Source of the DNA: Asterias rubens
Lineage: Eukaryota; Echinodermata; Asteroidea; Forcipulatida; Asteriidae
Assembly: GCF_902459465.1 (NCBI RefSeq)
Contig: NC_047068.1
Location: 20,359,195 to 20,423,194, forward strand
DNA length: 64,000 bases
Reading direction: 5' to 3'
Shown here one piece after another: positions 10,907-22,900 of this stretch. The position numbers and the translations under genes were made by a program. The notes beneath the pieces are model-generated. The model did no database searches. It was not told where the DNA came from and worked only from the letters and a program-made list of their open reading frames with translations. The stretch's first letter is position 1. Each line of letters opens with the position of its first letter.

Positions 10907-13900
10907 CTATGACCTATGATCTCTCAACCGGAAAGCCCGTTCTTGTAAGATCTGAAAATGAAAAATTACAAAGGACAACATGTTAACTGTTGGCAGTGGC
11001 ATTGTCACCTCCTTGCACCTCTTTGATCTAGTTTGATTTAGCTTCACAACCAGAACTAATAAATGTACATGATGAAAACCAAATGAAAAGAACCTAACCC
11101 TAACTTAAAGGCACTGGGTGGATTTCACAAACAGTTAAGACTGGTCTTATCTCGAGTTGGGACGAGTTACTAGTCCTAACTCTTTGTGAAATCAACCCCT
11201 TGACACATTTGGTAATGGACCCTTCCCATGAAATATGCTAATTACATTCACGCATGCGTACAGACCCTGTTGGTTGGCAAACGCCATAGAGTTGTGCACT
11301 AAGCAGACGCGCGTCTGCGTCACGCATCCACTAGCCGTGTACAAAACAGCGCTATGTTCCCTCATTTTGCCAACCAAAACGTTAGTGCGCACGCGCTATG
11401 TGCAATTTACATATTTCATGGGAAGGGTCTATTGTCAAAGACCACTCTTAACACTTGGTTGTATCTCAACATAAATGCATAAAATAAGAAATCTGTGAAA
11501 ACTTGAACTCAATTGGTTGTCGACGTTGCAAAAGAATAATGGAAGAAGAAAAAAAACACTCTTGTCGCACAAATTGTGTGCTTTCAGATACCTTGACTTG
11601 GAGACCTCAGCTGAAGTCTCAAAATCAATTCAAATATTTTAGTGAGAAATTACTAAAACTACGTTACTTCAGAGAGAGCTGTTTCTCACAATGTTTTATA
11701 CTATCAACACGTATGGCGCTTCTTGAGAGTGCGCTGTCATATGCAAGGGGTCAATAGTAAAGAAGTGGAAGAACACTTACCTTTGCTTTGTCTGTTGGTT
11801 CTACCGTGGGAATCCCGTCTGTGTTGTTTAGTTCCTTAGATACCACACACAAGAACTCACACTGGTCCTCATTGCTATAGTTATAAGATGAACCAATGTT
11901 TACCAGCTAAATAAAAGAAGAGATAAAAACAATGACAGATTAAGAGACAGAAGATTTGTAAGGGTAATTAAGTTATCCAGTCTTAAAGGAACACGTTGCC
12001 TTGGATCGGTCGAGTTGGTCTTTGAAAAGCGTTTGTAACCGTTTGTTATAAAATGCATATGGGTAGAAAGATGTTGTAAAAGTAGAATACAATGATCCAC
12101 ACAAACATGCCTCGAAATTGCACGGTTTTCCTTTTACTTCATTGTCTAACACGGTCGGCCATTTATGGGAGTCAAATTTTTTACTCCCATAAATGGCCGA
12201 CCGTGTTAGTTAGAACAGTAAAAGGAAAACCACGTGATTTTGAGGCAAACTTGTGTGGATCATTGTATTCTACTTTTAAAACATCTTTCCAACTATACGC
12301 ATTTTATAAAAAACGGTTACACATGCTTTTTATAGATCAACTCGTCCGATCCAAGGCAACGCGTTCCTTTAAAGGAGTATTTATATGCAATTAAAGCTGT
12401 GTCACTCAGTTATCAAGATAAGAGAATGAACTTTGCACAGTGTTTTTTCCAGTTTCTGAATCACAGTCACTCTAAAAGGTAAAAATATGAAATTGGCAGT
12501 TGCAAATTAATTTACTACATAACCCATTTTCAAACCTTTTTAAGTTATACGTAGACTCCTATGGCAAAGATCAAAACTCTTCCAGCTTGAAATCAGTATC
12601 ATCTTTGAAGCACTTAAAGACACTGGACACTATTGGTAATTGTCAAAGACCAGTCTTCTCACTTGGTGTATCTCAACATATGCATAAAATAACAAACCTG
12701 AGAAAATTTTAGCTCAATTGGTCGTCAAAGTTGCGAGATAATACATGTACTTAAAGAAAAAACACCCTTGTAAACACAAAGTTGTGTGCTTTCAGATGCT
12801 TGATTTTGAGACCTCAAAATCTAATTCTGAGGTCTCGTTATCAAAGCTTTGGAAAATGACTTTTTTTCATCAAAAACTATGTTACTTCAGAGGGAGCCAT
12901 TTCTGACAATGTTTTATACTATCAACAGCTCTCCATAACTCATTACCAAGTAAAGTTTTATGCTGATAAATATTTTGAGTAATTACCAATAGTGTCCACT
13001 GCTTTTAATCAAAGCAAACAACACAGGACAGCTCTGGGTTTGTGCACAAACACCTAATGTCTAGTTATTAATATTATTATTAATATTTAATGTGTCTATC
13101 CTCTCACTCTTCCAGGCTCCCCCTTGAGAACTTTCTGGAAAACATCCCCCAGACAGGGATTACAGAATCACTCTTAAAGCGTTCCATTTTACTCTTGACA
13201 TGCGATGGCTCAAGCAAGCCAGAGTTCCTAATTGATATTCACGACCAGCCTGACTCACGACCATCCAGGCGCCTCATCACTATGCCTTGCCAATGGCAAT
13301 GCCCTTACAAGCAAAGTGTACCTTTGTTTTTTTGAAACCCTTAGATTTTGGTTGCGTGTTTGAGACATTGCTGAAACTCTGGAGCAAATGTGCACAAAGA
13401 AAGAATAATCCCTTAAAGGGAAGGTACCTGTTTGGTTATTGTCAAAGACCAGTCTTCTCACTTGGTGTATCCACTTATAACCATAAAATAACAAGCCTGT
13501 GAAAATTTGGGCTCAATTCGTCATCGAAGTTGCGAGAAAATGATGAAAGAAAAAACACCCTTGTTGGACGAATTTGTGTGCTTTCAGATAGGAATTAGTG
13601 AAAACATTTACTCTTTCTTAAAAAAACTACGTTACTTCAGAGGGAGTCGTTTCCCACAATGTTCTATACTACCAACAGCTCCCCAATGCTCGTTACCAAG
13701 TCGGTTTTTAAGTTAATATTTGTTTTGAGTAATTACCAAACGTGTACCTTCCCTTTAAAAATATTACTGACAGTAATGCTTCTCCGGTTCAAACCTTGGG
13801 TCATAAAAACTGACATCATTACTTTGAAATGAAATTATTCTCAAAATGCTTTGTACTATCGAAAGCTGCTGTAGGCTTCTAACGAGTCAATTTTTATTGG

Positions 13901-16900
13901 CATTAATTATAAGAGTGATTACCAAACCAACACTTTTGGTGATTATTTGTATGGGGAAGAATTTCATTATCGTTTAAAAAAAAAAATTAGTTGTTAATTT
14001 TATGATGTCTGTACTGTGACCAATCATCCATTTAAATTATTACTGTCTGAAAACGCTGAGGTCTTTACAAATTATGTTGGATTATTGACATGAAAAGTCG
14101 TGAGCGACACAAATGGTTCACCAAGCTTGACTACTTTTGTAGTTAGCGTGGCACGATTAACCAAGTAACTGAAAAACCGTAGTTGTGAGTCGACTAAGAA
14201 ACTATAGTAGTGACTTTGACACTAGTCGCACTAGTTGCCCAAGCTTGGTGAGAAATCCCTTTACTTCAAAGTTACGATTTCTGTAGGTCGTAGAGAACGA
14301 ATGTTGTTGCATGAATTAAAGCTTCTCTCTTATCGTCTCTTGGATTTCTTTCTTTTCTTCTAGTCTTCCACAAAGGGCTGGATTTTTTAAAAGAACACCG
14401 CAGGTCACTTTTTCAAAGTCGAGTCACTGACATTGCACTTAATTATTTCCTGCACAAAGGTGGCCACCATTTCGGACAGAAATCCATTCCGTCTTGAGTG
14501 TCTCTCCTTCATACATTATGCAAGCCTAGAGTGCTACCGTTATCGCACTAGGGTTCAGTTTGATTTCAATTAGAATGTTAAATCTGGACAATTCAGAGGA
14601 TGGTCAGCTCAGACGTTGATGAAAATTACATGAGAATTACTAAAGGACACTAAAGGATTAACAGAGAGAGCTGCTTGTGTACATTACATACATGTACATT
14701 GTACATGTACATATGTAGTGCACGTACATGTACATGTAGTGCAGGGGTGAGAGTAATTACTAACAAAAAGTCTGAAACTTGGATACAAATTCAAAGGTAT
14801 GTCGAGATGATGCCATTTCTACTGTTTGGTTACCCCTGGGGTTATAGATTCCAAGGAGCTTTTGGAAACAGTATCCAAAGCACTAGAGAAGTAGACCAAT
14901 GAGTATTTACTATAATTTTATTTTAGTTGTGGAAACAAAATTGTCTGATTTTTCTTCAACAGGCCGACATAAAAAGTCTGAATTCAGACAAAAGTCTAAA
15001 CAATCTCATCCCTGATAAGTGATAGTGTTCATAATCTAGTAAAGTTATTGCATCAGACACTAGTCTACATGTACATAGCTGCTGCACAGCTCTATACAAG
15101 AGCTGGAATTTCGCTTGTGTGTAATTTTACCCCCCAAAAAGACTCAGACGGAAACTTTAATTTCTCGGGTGACCTTATAGTCTTTGAAGGAATTTAAAAT
15201 ATGCTTAGCACAGAAAATCTTGCTAAGCAGAAACAGCATACCAGCCAACATTCCATTAAGTTTACTCTGTTACGACTGGTGCCCCAATCATTTGTTGCTT
15301 AGCAAACCAATATGCTTAGCAGTATTTGTTGCTAAACTGCTTTATGAAATTGGGCCCTGCCCGTTTACAAAAGCTTCTTTTTTCCCAAAAAGAAAACAAC
15401 CCCCAGAAACCCATCAGTCCAAATGACTAGACCACACTCTGATTTTGTACACACTGTTTTTGTGTACAAAGTGTTCTTGTGAACATGTACCCGAACAATG
15501 GGGGGGGGGGGAGTCTGTTAGCTTGTGAAAATCTCTAGGGAACCCTGCTAAATGGATAGTGAGATTGAGAGCATGCTTACCACCCACTCTCCTACAAGCA
15601 CTCTTACCTCTGCCTCTAGAGGGAGGGCTCTTGTACTGAGTCAGAGTGGGACACCGTTAGAATGTGGATGAGTATAGTTAGGTACAGTGGTATACATGCA
15701 GTGTACTATATAAAGTAAGTAGGATTCATCAGGGATGCATGGCCATGCTTCGAGTCTGGGATGAATGCACTTTTTTGTCAGTTTAAAACACTTTCCATTA
15801 TGACTAGGGCCCAATTTCATAGAGCTGCTTAAGCACAATTTTTTTTTTAATAAGAACAAGCAAAATATGCTTACCAGAATAAGGGTTACCACTCAAACTG
15901 TATGTTACATGTACAGTTTGTGACTAAATTCTGCTTATTTTTGCTTAGCAGAAAGGTGTTAAGGCATAATTCTCTGCTTAAGCAGCTCTTTAAAATTTGG
16001 CCTTCATCCAAGACCAATTAGTCATAACAGAGGTTGTTTAGTTTCACTTTAAACATTTTCCTGTTTTTGTTTCTCAGGAATTAAAAAAACAAGAGTCATC
16101 TTTGTTTTTGCAGTGCAATGAGTGCCCTGCGTGTTCTGAACATAAAAATTAAAAAAATACAACCAAACATAAGTTTCCGTCTGCAGATATTGATTTCAAA
16201 TGATGATGTAGGCGTCCAGTCATTTCAAGTAACTGTTTTAAAACCCTTTAGAGTCCACAAGCTGATTGTATCAAAATGGCATAACAGCCGCAAACAGCCC
16301 CAAGGTTTGACCTATTTCCATTTACTAGAGAGGTCAAAGAAAAGGTCAAGTCCAGATATGAAAATTTCCAATTAATTTTAGTATATTAACATAGTATCCC
16401 AATTTCAAAACACAAATTGAAATTTTCTGTTTCATGTAATTTCTGTTGACAATTATTTTTACTGACAAAATATCACTAAAGAAATGAACAGCATTATAAA
16501 TGTCTGGGCGTTTTGTGATGATTATACAGAGATTGGACATAATGAGGTATGTCACTCAATTAAAAAAAAATGGCATCCCCGAACAAAGATATTGACAAAA
16601 TAGGGACACCGCCAATATAGGGCTAGATAGGTCAGTTGGTAGAGCGCCGGCACGTTAATCCGGAGGTCGTTGGTTCGAATCCCACTCTAGTCAATTCTTT
16701 GTTCAACCCCAAAAATCAATTTAAAAAAAACCTAGACTACTGGGGTTGTCCCATTGTATGTTTACTGACCCTACAAATGTACACCAAAATCACAGGCCTC
16801 GAGCCTGTAACCCAGTGTTAATTTCAAGCCCTGTCTCAGCACTCACCTGTTCAAATCTCCATCCATCTGACATTGTGGAGACCATTTGCGTTAATTCCTC

Positions 16901-19900
16901 TTCTTGGCACTGTAATACTCTATACACATGCTTTAAAGAACCCTACACATAAAGACACAAAAACAATAAGTTGGGATACTAGTTTCTTTCAATTTTTAAG
17001 TCAATGGTTTAAACTCCCAACGGGAAAACAAATGTGAAACATTTACAGACTCTCTAAATCAGTTCACGGCCAGTTCTTTCTTCACTTTGAGGTTGACCCA
17101 CTGTACAGTTAGTTAGAAATACGAGACAAAATGGAAATAGACTTTTGACAAATCTTGTACTCGGGGAAAACAAAAATCCGACAAACCATCAGCATTTGAC
17201 TTGGCTTAGTGGTTTCTTTTCCTTTCATCCCTGTCTAATCAAAACCTTCCAATTTTAAGTCCCTATGTATTTGTGTGTTTTCTTGCCATTTCAGATTTTC
17301 CTCCCACATCTAACACTGACATTTCATCACCATCTCCTCTTCCACATTTTCTGGGCTACAGGTAAAAAGAACCTTTTGAGAGTTTCCTTATTTCATTACT
17401 TCAGAGATTGAAATAAAAGTGGAGTAACTCCCGGTTCGTACTTCCTGCGAATGCGAATGTGAAACAAACTTTGACTTCACAAATTTGCAACAAATAATTT
17501 GCAATAGTTGAACTGTGTTCAACTCCTATAAAACATTCACAGCGAAAACAGCCATGTAGCGTCACAACTCGCTTCGCATTTGCAGGAAGTATGAACCGGG
17601 CTTAACTATGGTGTAGAAAGAGAACATTGTATTCTTACCTGTGCTGTTCGTGTATCCCTATCTCGTATTCTCTCTTTGACTGTCTTTATTAATGATGTAA
17701 TGTTATAGAACTCTGCTTCTTCTAAAACACCTACACACACATAGAAAGGGGGAAAGCAAATTTGTAAAATTGAAGAAAACTTTTGCTGCAATTGTTATAC
17801 CACCAAACTGAAAGCAACCGCACTGGAAAGACAAGCTGTGGTAGGAGAGGTGACAGTGGTTCCAGCAGGGTATAATTTGAGGAGGAGATCAAGGGCAAAT
17901 AATAATAAGAAGAATCAATTTTTGTATAGCGCTTAATCACAGCCCGAAGGGCGTCTCAAAGCGCTCCCAATATTATTAACCCCTTGGTCACTGGGCCATA
18001 TTATTTCATTCCTTAAACCGTCTCTCCCTTGGAGTATAGAGCCTTTGCTGCGAGTAACCACGCTCCAAGTTAATCATTCACATAAACCATCTCGGCCCTC
18101 ACAGGTACCCATTTTACTCTTGGGTGGAGAGAAGCAATGGTTAAGTGTCAAACCCATCCTGATGAACCACCAGAACTTGAGTCAGATTCTGTTATCCGCT
18201 CGGCCACAACACCCCCAAAATGCCTATGTCTAAACCCCTGTTCACACATAGACGCCACTTCTACTACGATGGAAAAGTGGCAGAGAGGGTGGCCAATAGC
18301 GAGCCAATTGTGGGCCAAACATGGGAAGATCTCCATGAGCGTGGTTTGGTCGGGGGGTGGGATCTCCTTACTAGGTTGGGAAGTTGCATTCTCTTCCCAA
18401 GCTTATCTTGAACGTGTTCAGACTATGTAAGCATAGCCGAGTCAGAGCCAACAATGAACTGTCTTGTTAAAGAATGTTGTGGGAACGCCATTATTGTACA
18501 AGCAGTTATGTAGTACTGAACATTCAAATGTGAAACAATTTTATTATTGGAGATTGCCTGGAACTGGTTGGTAAATGGGGCCCAATTTCATGGCACTGCT
18601 TACCGCGGATTCTGCGCTAATGGCCCATAGAGGCAGTAATGACAGAACTCCGAAACAAGCACCAACACAAAATTGGGCCCAGAGTGGAGGGATGGAAGGG
18701 GCCGGCCGAATGGGTCGGTCTAGCATCCTGATACACACCTTCCTCTGATAGGTCCTTGTTTAATACCAGCTTGCCATGCCTCAGGTAATTTAAAACTGGC
18801 CCAAAGTAGGTCGGGTCACGGTCGATAAGATAGGCACCGGTGTCATCCTGCAGAAAATAAATGGAAATGACGATCATTTTATTTCTGTAGATCTATTTAT
18901 TTGTTACCCCAGTTTTTAGTTTTGACAGGAAGTGCCTGGTTCAGTAATGTCAATTTCAAGGTTAATGGGTTTGTACTACAAAGTATTGTGTGCAAGTGCC
19001 AGTAGATAACACGTACATGTACTATGTAGTAGGCCCCTATTTAATAGATGTCAAGTGTGCATCAAGGATAAAGAACATCCATTTTGGTTTTACTCATGCA
19101 CAGATGTGTGTTAGCACTGTATTGACCCAATTCACTTGACGTCATCATCAGAAAATCTTGGAACCGCCATACTGGTGGGCAATGCCAACTGTGCGTTATT
19201 CAGTGAGGTGCGCATTTTAGGCGACGCGGCTTTTACACATAAACCTATTGACCACCAAAATGGTGAGCTTGACACAGTTGCCGCGTGTGACGTGCGTGTA
19301 AGGGGTCAATACTCGGTACTTTCCTGAGTTCTGTGAACAAGAAATCACAGGCATATTACTCGGTGGGATTCGAACCCATGACCTTTGCCTTTCTAGAACA
19401 GTTTCATACCAACTAGACCACCGAGACTGCCTGGTAGTGGTAGTTGGAGCCAGTTCGAATCCCATGTATGTATAAAGTAGTGTGCACATGATGCTACTGT
19501 AAATAAGGGTCTTTGAGTAAAGAAACACAGATCGTTCAAAGGCACTGTTTTAGTGAAATAATAAATTTGATAATAACATACATAAAAATTACATCCCCCG
19601 TTGTTACCACTTGTTTTAAAATGTGTACGTGGGTGTGTTGTACACAAGTACATTGTACAGCTGTACAGTATTGCAGAATGCAAATATCAACCTTAATAAT
19701 CCCTGGCTCACACATCAAGCACACGGTGATACAATAACAAAACCAGGCCTTGTCAGCGGTGATGATTACTCTACGTACATATATAACCCCAAAAGACACA
19801 AAATGCATTATAACAAGGGAAAAAAGAAGGGGGAAAACAGGCCTGTCTTTATTCTTCGTTTCTGAAAGGCGGGGGCTCCAGGGCATTTTCTCATTTGTAA

Positions 19901-22900
19901 AGGGCACCACCCTACAATATGAGGAAATTGTAAAATTCTACTGTCAAAGCATTTCAAGGGCACCAAGGCAATGACCATAGGGCGTCCATGGAGGCAATCG
20001 CCTGCATTGCCTCCATGGTTTGTATCAGGCCTGAGAACAAGAATCTATATCTCCTCATGAGAAATACTATGGTTAGTACATATTCAGTGGTGGGCTTAAA
20101 ACAGGCTACAGGCACCCTGTGACATTCACCATTGAGCCATCCCCACCTGTTTCAGTGAGCATAGCATAAGTGCTATTCACACGACAGGATGGTAACTGGG
20201 GTCCCTTGCTTAATTTTAGCATGGTTGTAAAAATGTTACAATTATTTGAAAAGATTTTCAAGAGAACTTTGACAGTGTAGAAAAAAATTGTTGTCGTTTC
20301 ACAGCCAAGGCATATTTTGTAAAATTTTACATTCCTTCTACAATTTAGCAAGGGACCCTTGCTAAATTGCTCTTGTGTGATACAGAGGGTGGGTGTGTGG
20401 GATAAGTGTGGGATGAGTTCGGATAGTATTGTGTCAGGTCGTAATTTCCATGGTTCACTGGTCCAGATCTCAAGTTGTAATAATGGCCAAGGGAAGACTA
20501 TGGGTTGATAGCTTAGCTTGGCGTAGGCGTTCAGCAGCACAGGGGAATGCATTGACACTGTTATAATTGGAAATGTCAGACTTGGACGGTACATTCTACA
20601 TGTATCAGGTAGCTTCCCACATGTGGTTACTGTTCTGGCCCATGTTGCACATGAACACTGTGATTAAACATTACATTGTAACTGTTCACACATGTTCCAT
20701 TACATCATCCATATTAATAGAAAGGACCACCTCTCACAGTGCTTCATTCAAAGTGCTATTCACACGACAGCAATTTAACTAGGGTGCCTAGTTTCAGCAT
20801 GGTTGTAAAATGTAGTGCTACAATGTTTGACAAGATTTTGCAAAAGAACTTGAACAGTAGACAAAATTGTTGTCCTTTCACGCGAGGTACATTTTGTAAA
20901 ATATTACAATCAATCATGCTACAATTTAGCAAGGAACCAGGTTGCTAAATTGCTCTTGTGTGAAAGGGGCTTTATAAGACATACTGGGCAGCTATAAACT
21001 ACTCTTTGGTTTTGATCGTTTGGCTTTAATAAAGGAGAGCTCTTTCATTTTCCTCCAAGTTTCACACACAATAGTCTAAAGACAAAATTTAGACATCCTA
21101 TTAAATAAAATCTGACTGTTTCAATTGTATATATCCATGGTACAACAACACCGCTAACGATAATGTTCATACATGTATTGCAGGATTGGTTGTGTTTTGA
21201 TTGTTTGTTTCTCTTTTTTACAAATTGAAAGCAAATTATACTTGCCACATCACTAGTTTATTTCCAGCTACATACATACGTATACATTACACCTTTTTTA
21301 CCCACAATTTATTTTCTCAAAAAGGCCTGGATTCATCTGAAATTTTAAATAGTGCTTTTCAAAAAAACCCAACAAGAATATGAGTCGGCAGAGGAATTAT
21401 AACACAAGTCTGTACACATTAACTTTGGTTTTTACCCAAACACCGATGTGTGTTAGCACTGTATACTCAGTACTTTCCTAAGTCCTGTGAAAAAAATATC
21501 ACAGGCATGTTACCCGGGTGGGATTCGAACCCACGACCCTTGTAATTCTAGAGCAGTGTCTTACCAACTAGACTACCAAGGTTGCCCGGTAGCTAGAGGC
21601 AGTTCGAATCCTATGTTTGGCAGCGGGTACAGCAACGATATAAGCGATGTTAAATTTGCAGATCTCTTATAAAGTCTGTACACATTGTACAAAATGTATG
21701 ACACATTATTTGGTATACCGCTACAGAAATTTTACTGTGTCTGTTTTTCCTCAACTGAAATTCATGAGTGGAAATGTCCACAATTAACGTTTTTTATGTA
21801 ACCCTCCTGTACACATTTGGTGCATATGTACATGTACTGTACTCCATTTAAAGGGAAGGTACACATTTGGTATTTACTCAAAACAAATATTAACTTTAAA
21901 ACTGACTTGGTAACGAGCATTGGAGAGCTGTTGATAGTATAAAACATTGTGGGAAATGACTCCCTCTGAAGTAACATAGTTTTAGAGAAAGAGGTAATTT
22001 CTCACTAAAATATTATAAGACTTCTACCTAGAAGTCTTTATTTTTTATCTGAAAACACACAAATTTGTCCAATTGATGCCTAATTGAGCAGGCTTGTTAT
22101 TTTATGCTTATGATGGGATACACCAAGTGTGAACACTGGTCTTTGACAATTACCAAGCGTGTACAGTGCCTATAACATGTAAAACAAGATGACTAAAATC
22201 TCCCATTTACAGGCCTTGAATTTCATCCTTCCATTGCAAAAACTTAAAGTCTCCATGAAACTTTTGAAGGGGCACCAATGCCAAGACCAGGGCAATGGAA
22301 GCAAAGGTTATTCCAGGCCTGATATTATATGCCACACTGAATGCACAACATGGTGAAAAAGTAACGTACATGTACTGTACACAGCCCACACTTTCCTACA
22401 CCAAGTATGTTCAATCAGTGCCACAGAATGCTGCTGGAGAAATTGAACAAAGGTTGAGAACTCACTGCATCCTTTTACAACAGTGGCCCAAATTCCATTG
22501 CAATTGAGCACAGCTGGTGGCTTCTCCACTCTTGTTCATGAAAATAAGTCCACAAATTGCTGAGTGGGGTACCACAGGGGTCCTTATTGGGTCCAGTGAA
22601 GATTTTTGTTATTTCACGATTTTGATAAATTTTTCTAGATTTTACACAATTTAGCCTGCTTTCTGCAGATGAATCCAATCTATTTTACAGGCCTGATACT
22701 TCACGGAGGCAACAAAGGCGATTGCCTCTGTGTCCCCTGGTCATTGCCTTAGTGCCCTTGAAATGCTCCAGTACAAATTTGCAATTTCATCATAGGGTGC
22801 CCTTTAACAAGAAAAAAATGCCTTGGTGCCCTTGCCCTTTCGAAAACGAAGCATACAGCCCTGATTTTATTCTATAAAAATGGAGACAATACATTTCACA

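Larger units (their letters stand above)
11107..11705. repeat. Family A MITE interrupted by two other MITEs
   Basis: The host reads AGGCACTGG at 11109-11117, resumes as ACACATTTGGTAAT at 11203-11216, and continues as ATTGTCAAAGACCAC from 11431 through the typical TTCAGAGAGAGCTG block to about 11705. Its right end is lost or replaced. The gaps are filled by the elements at 11118-11199 and 11217-11430. It lies in KCTD intron 5. Confidence 0.8.

Noticed and set aside
12092..12394. 100-codon plus-strand open frame
   Set aside because: It lies wholly within the palindromic family J MITE and has no domain.
16621..16693. Functional tRNA-Asn gene
   Set aside because: Mismatches in three stems and the abundance of tRNA-derived SINEs make a pseudogene or SINE head more likely; kept as tRNA-like only.
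20106..20594. 162-codon minus-strand frame, one of the longest outside genes
   Set aside because: It runs through a MITE copy at 20170-20385, has no recognisable motif and no supporting splice or start context.
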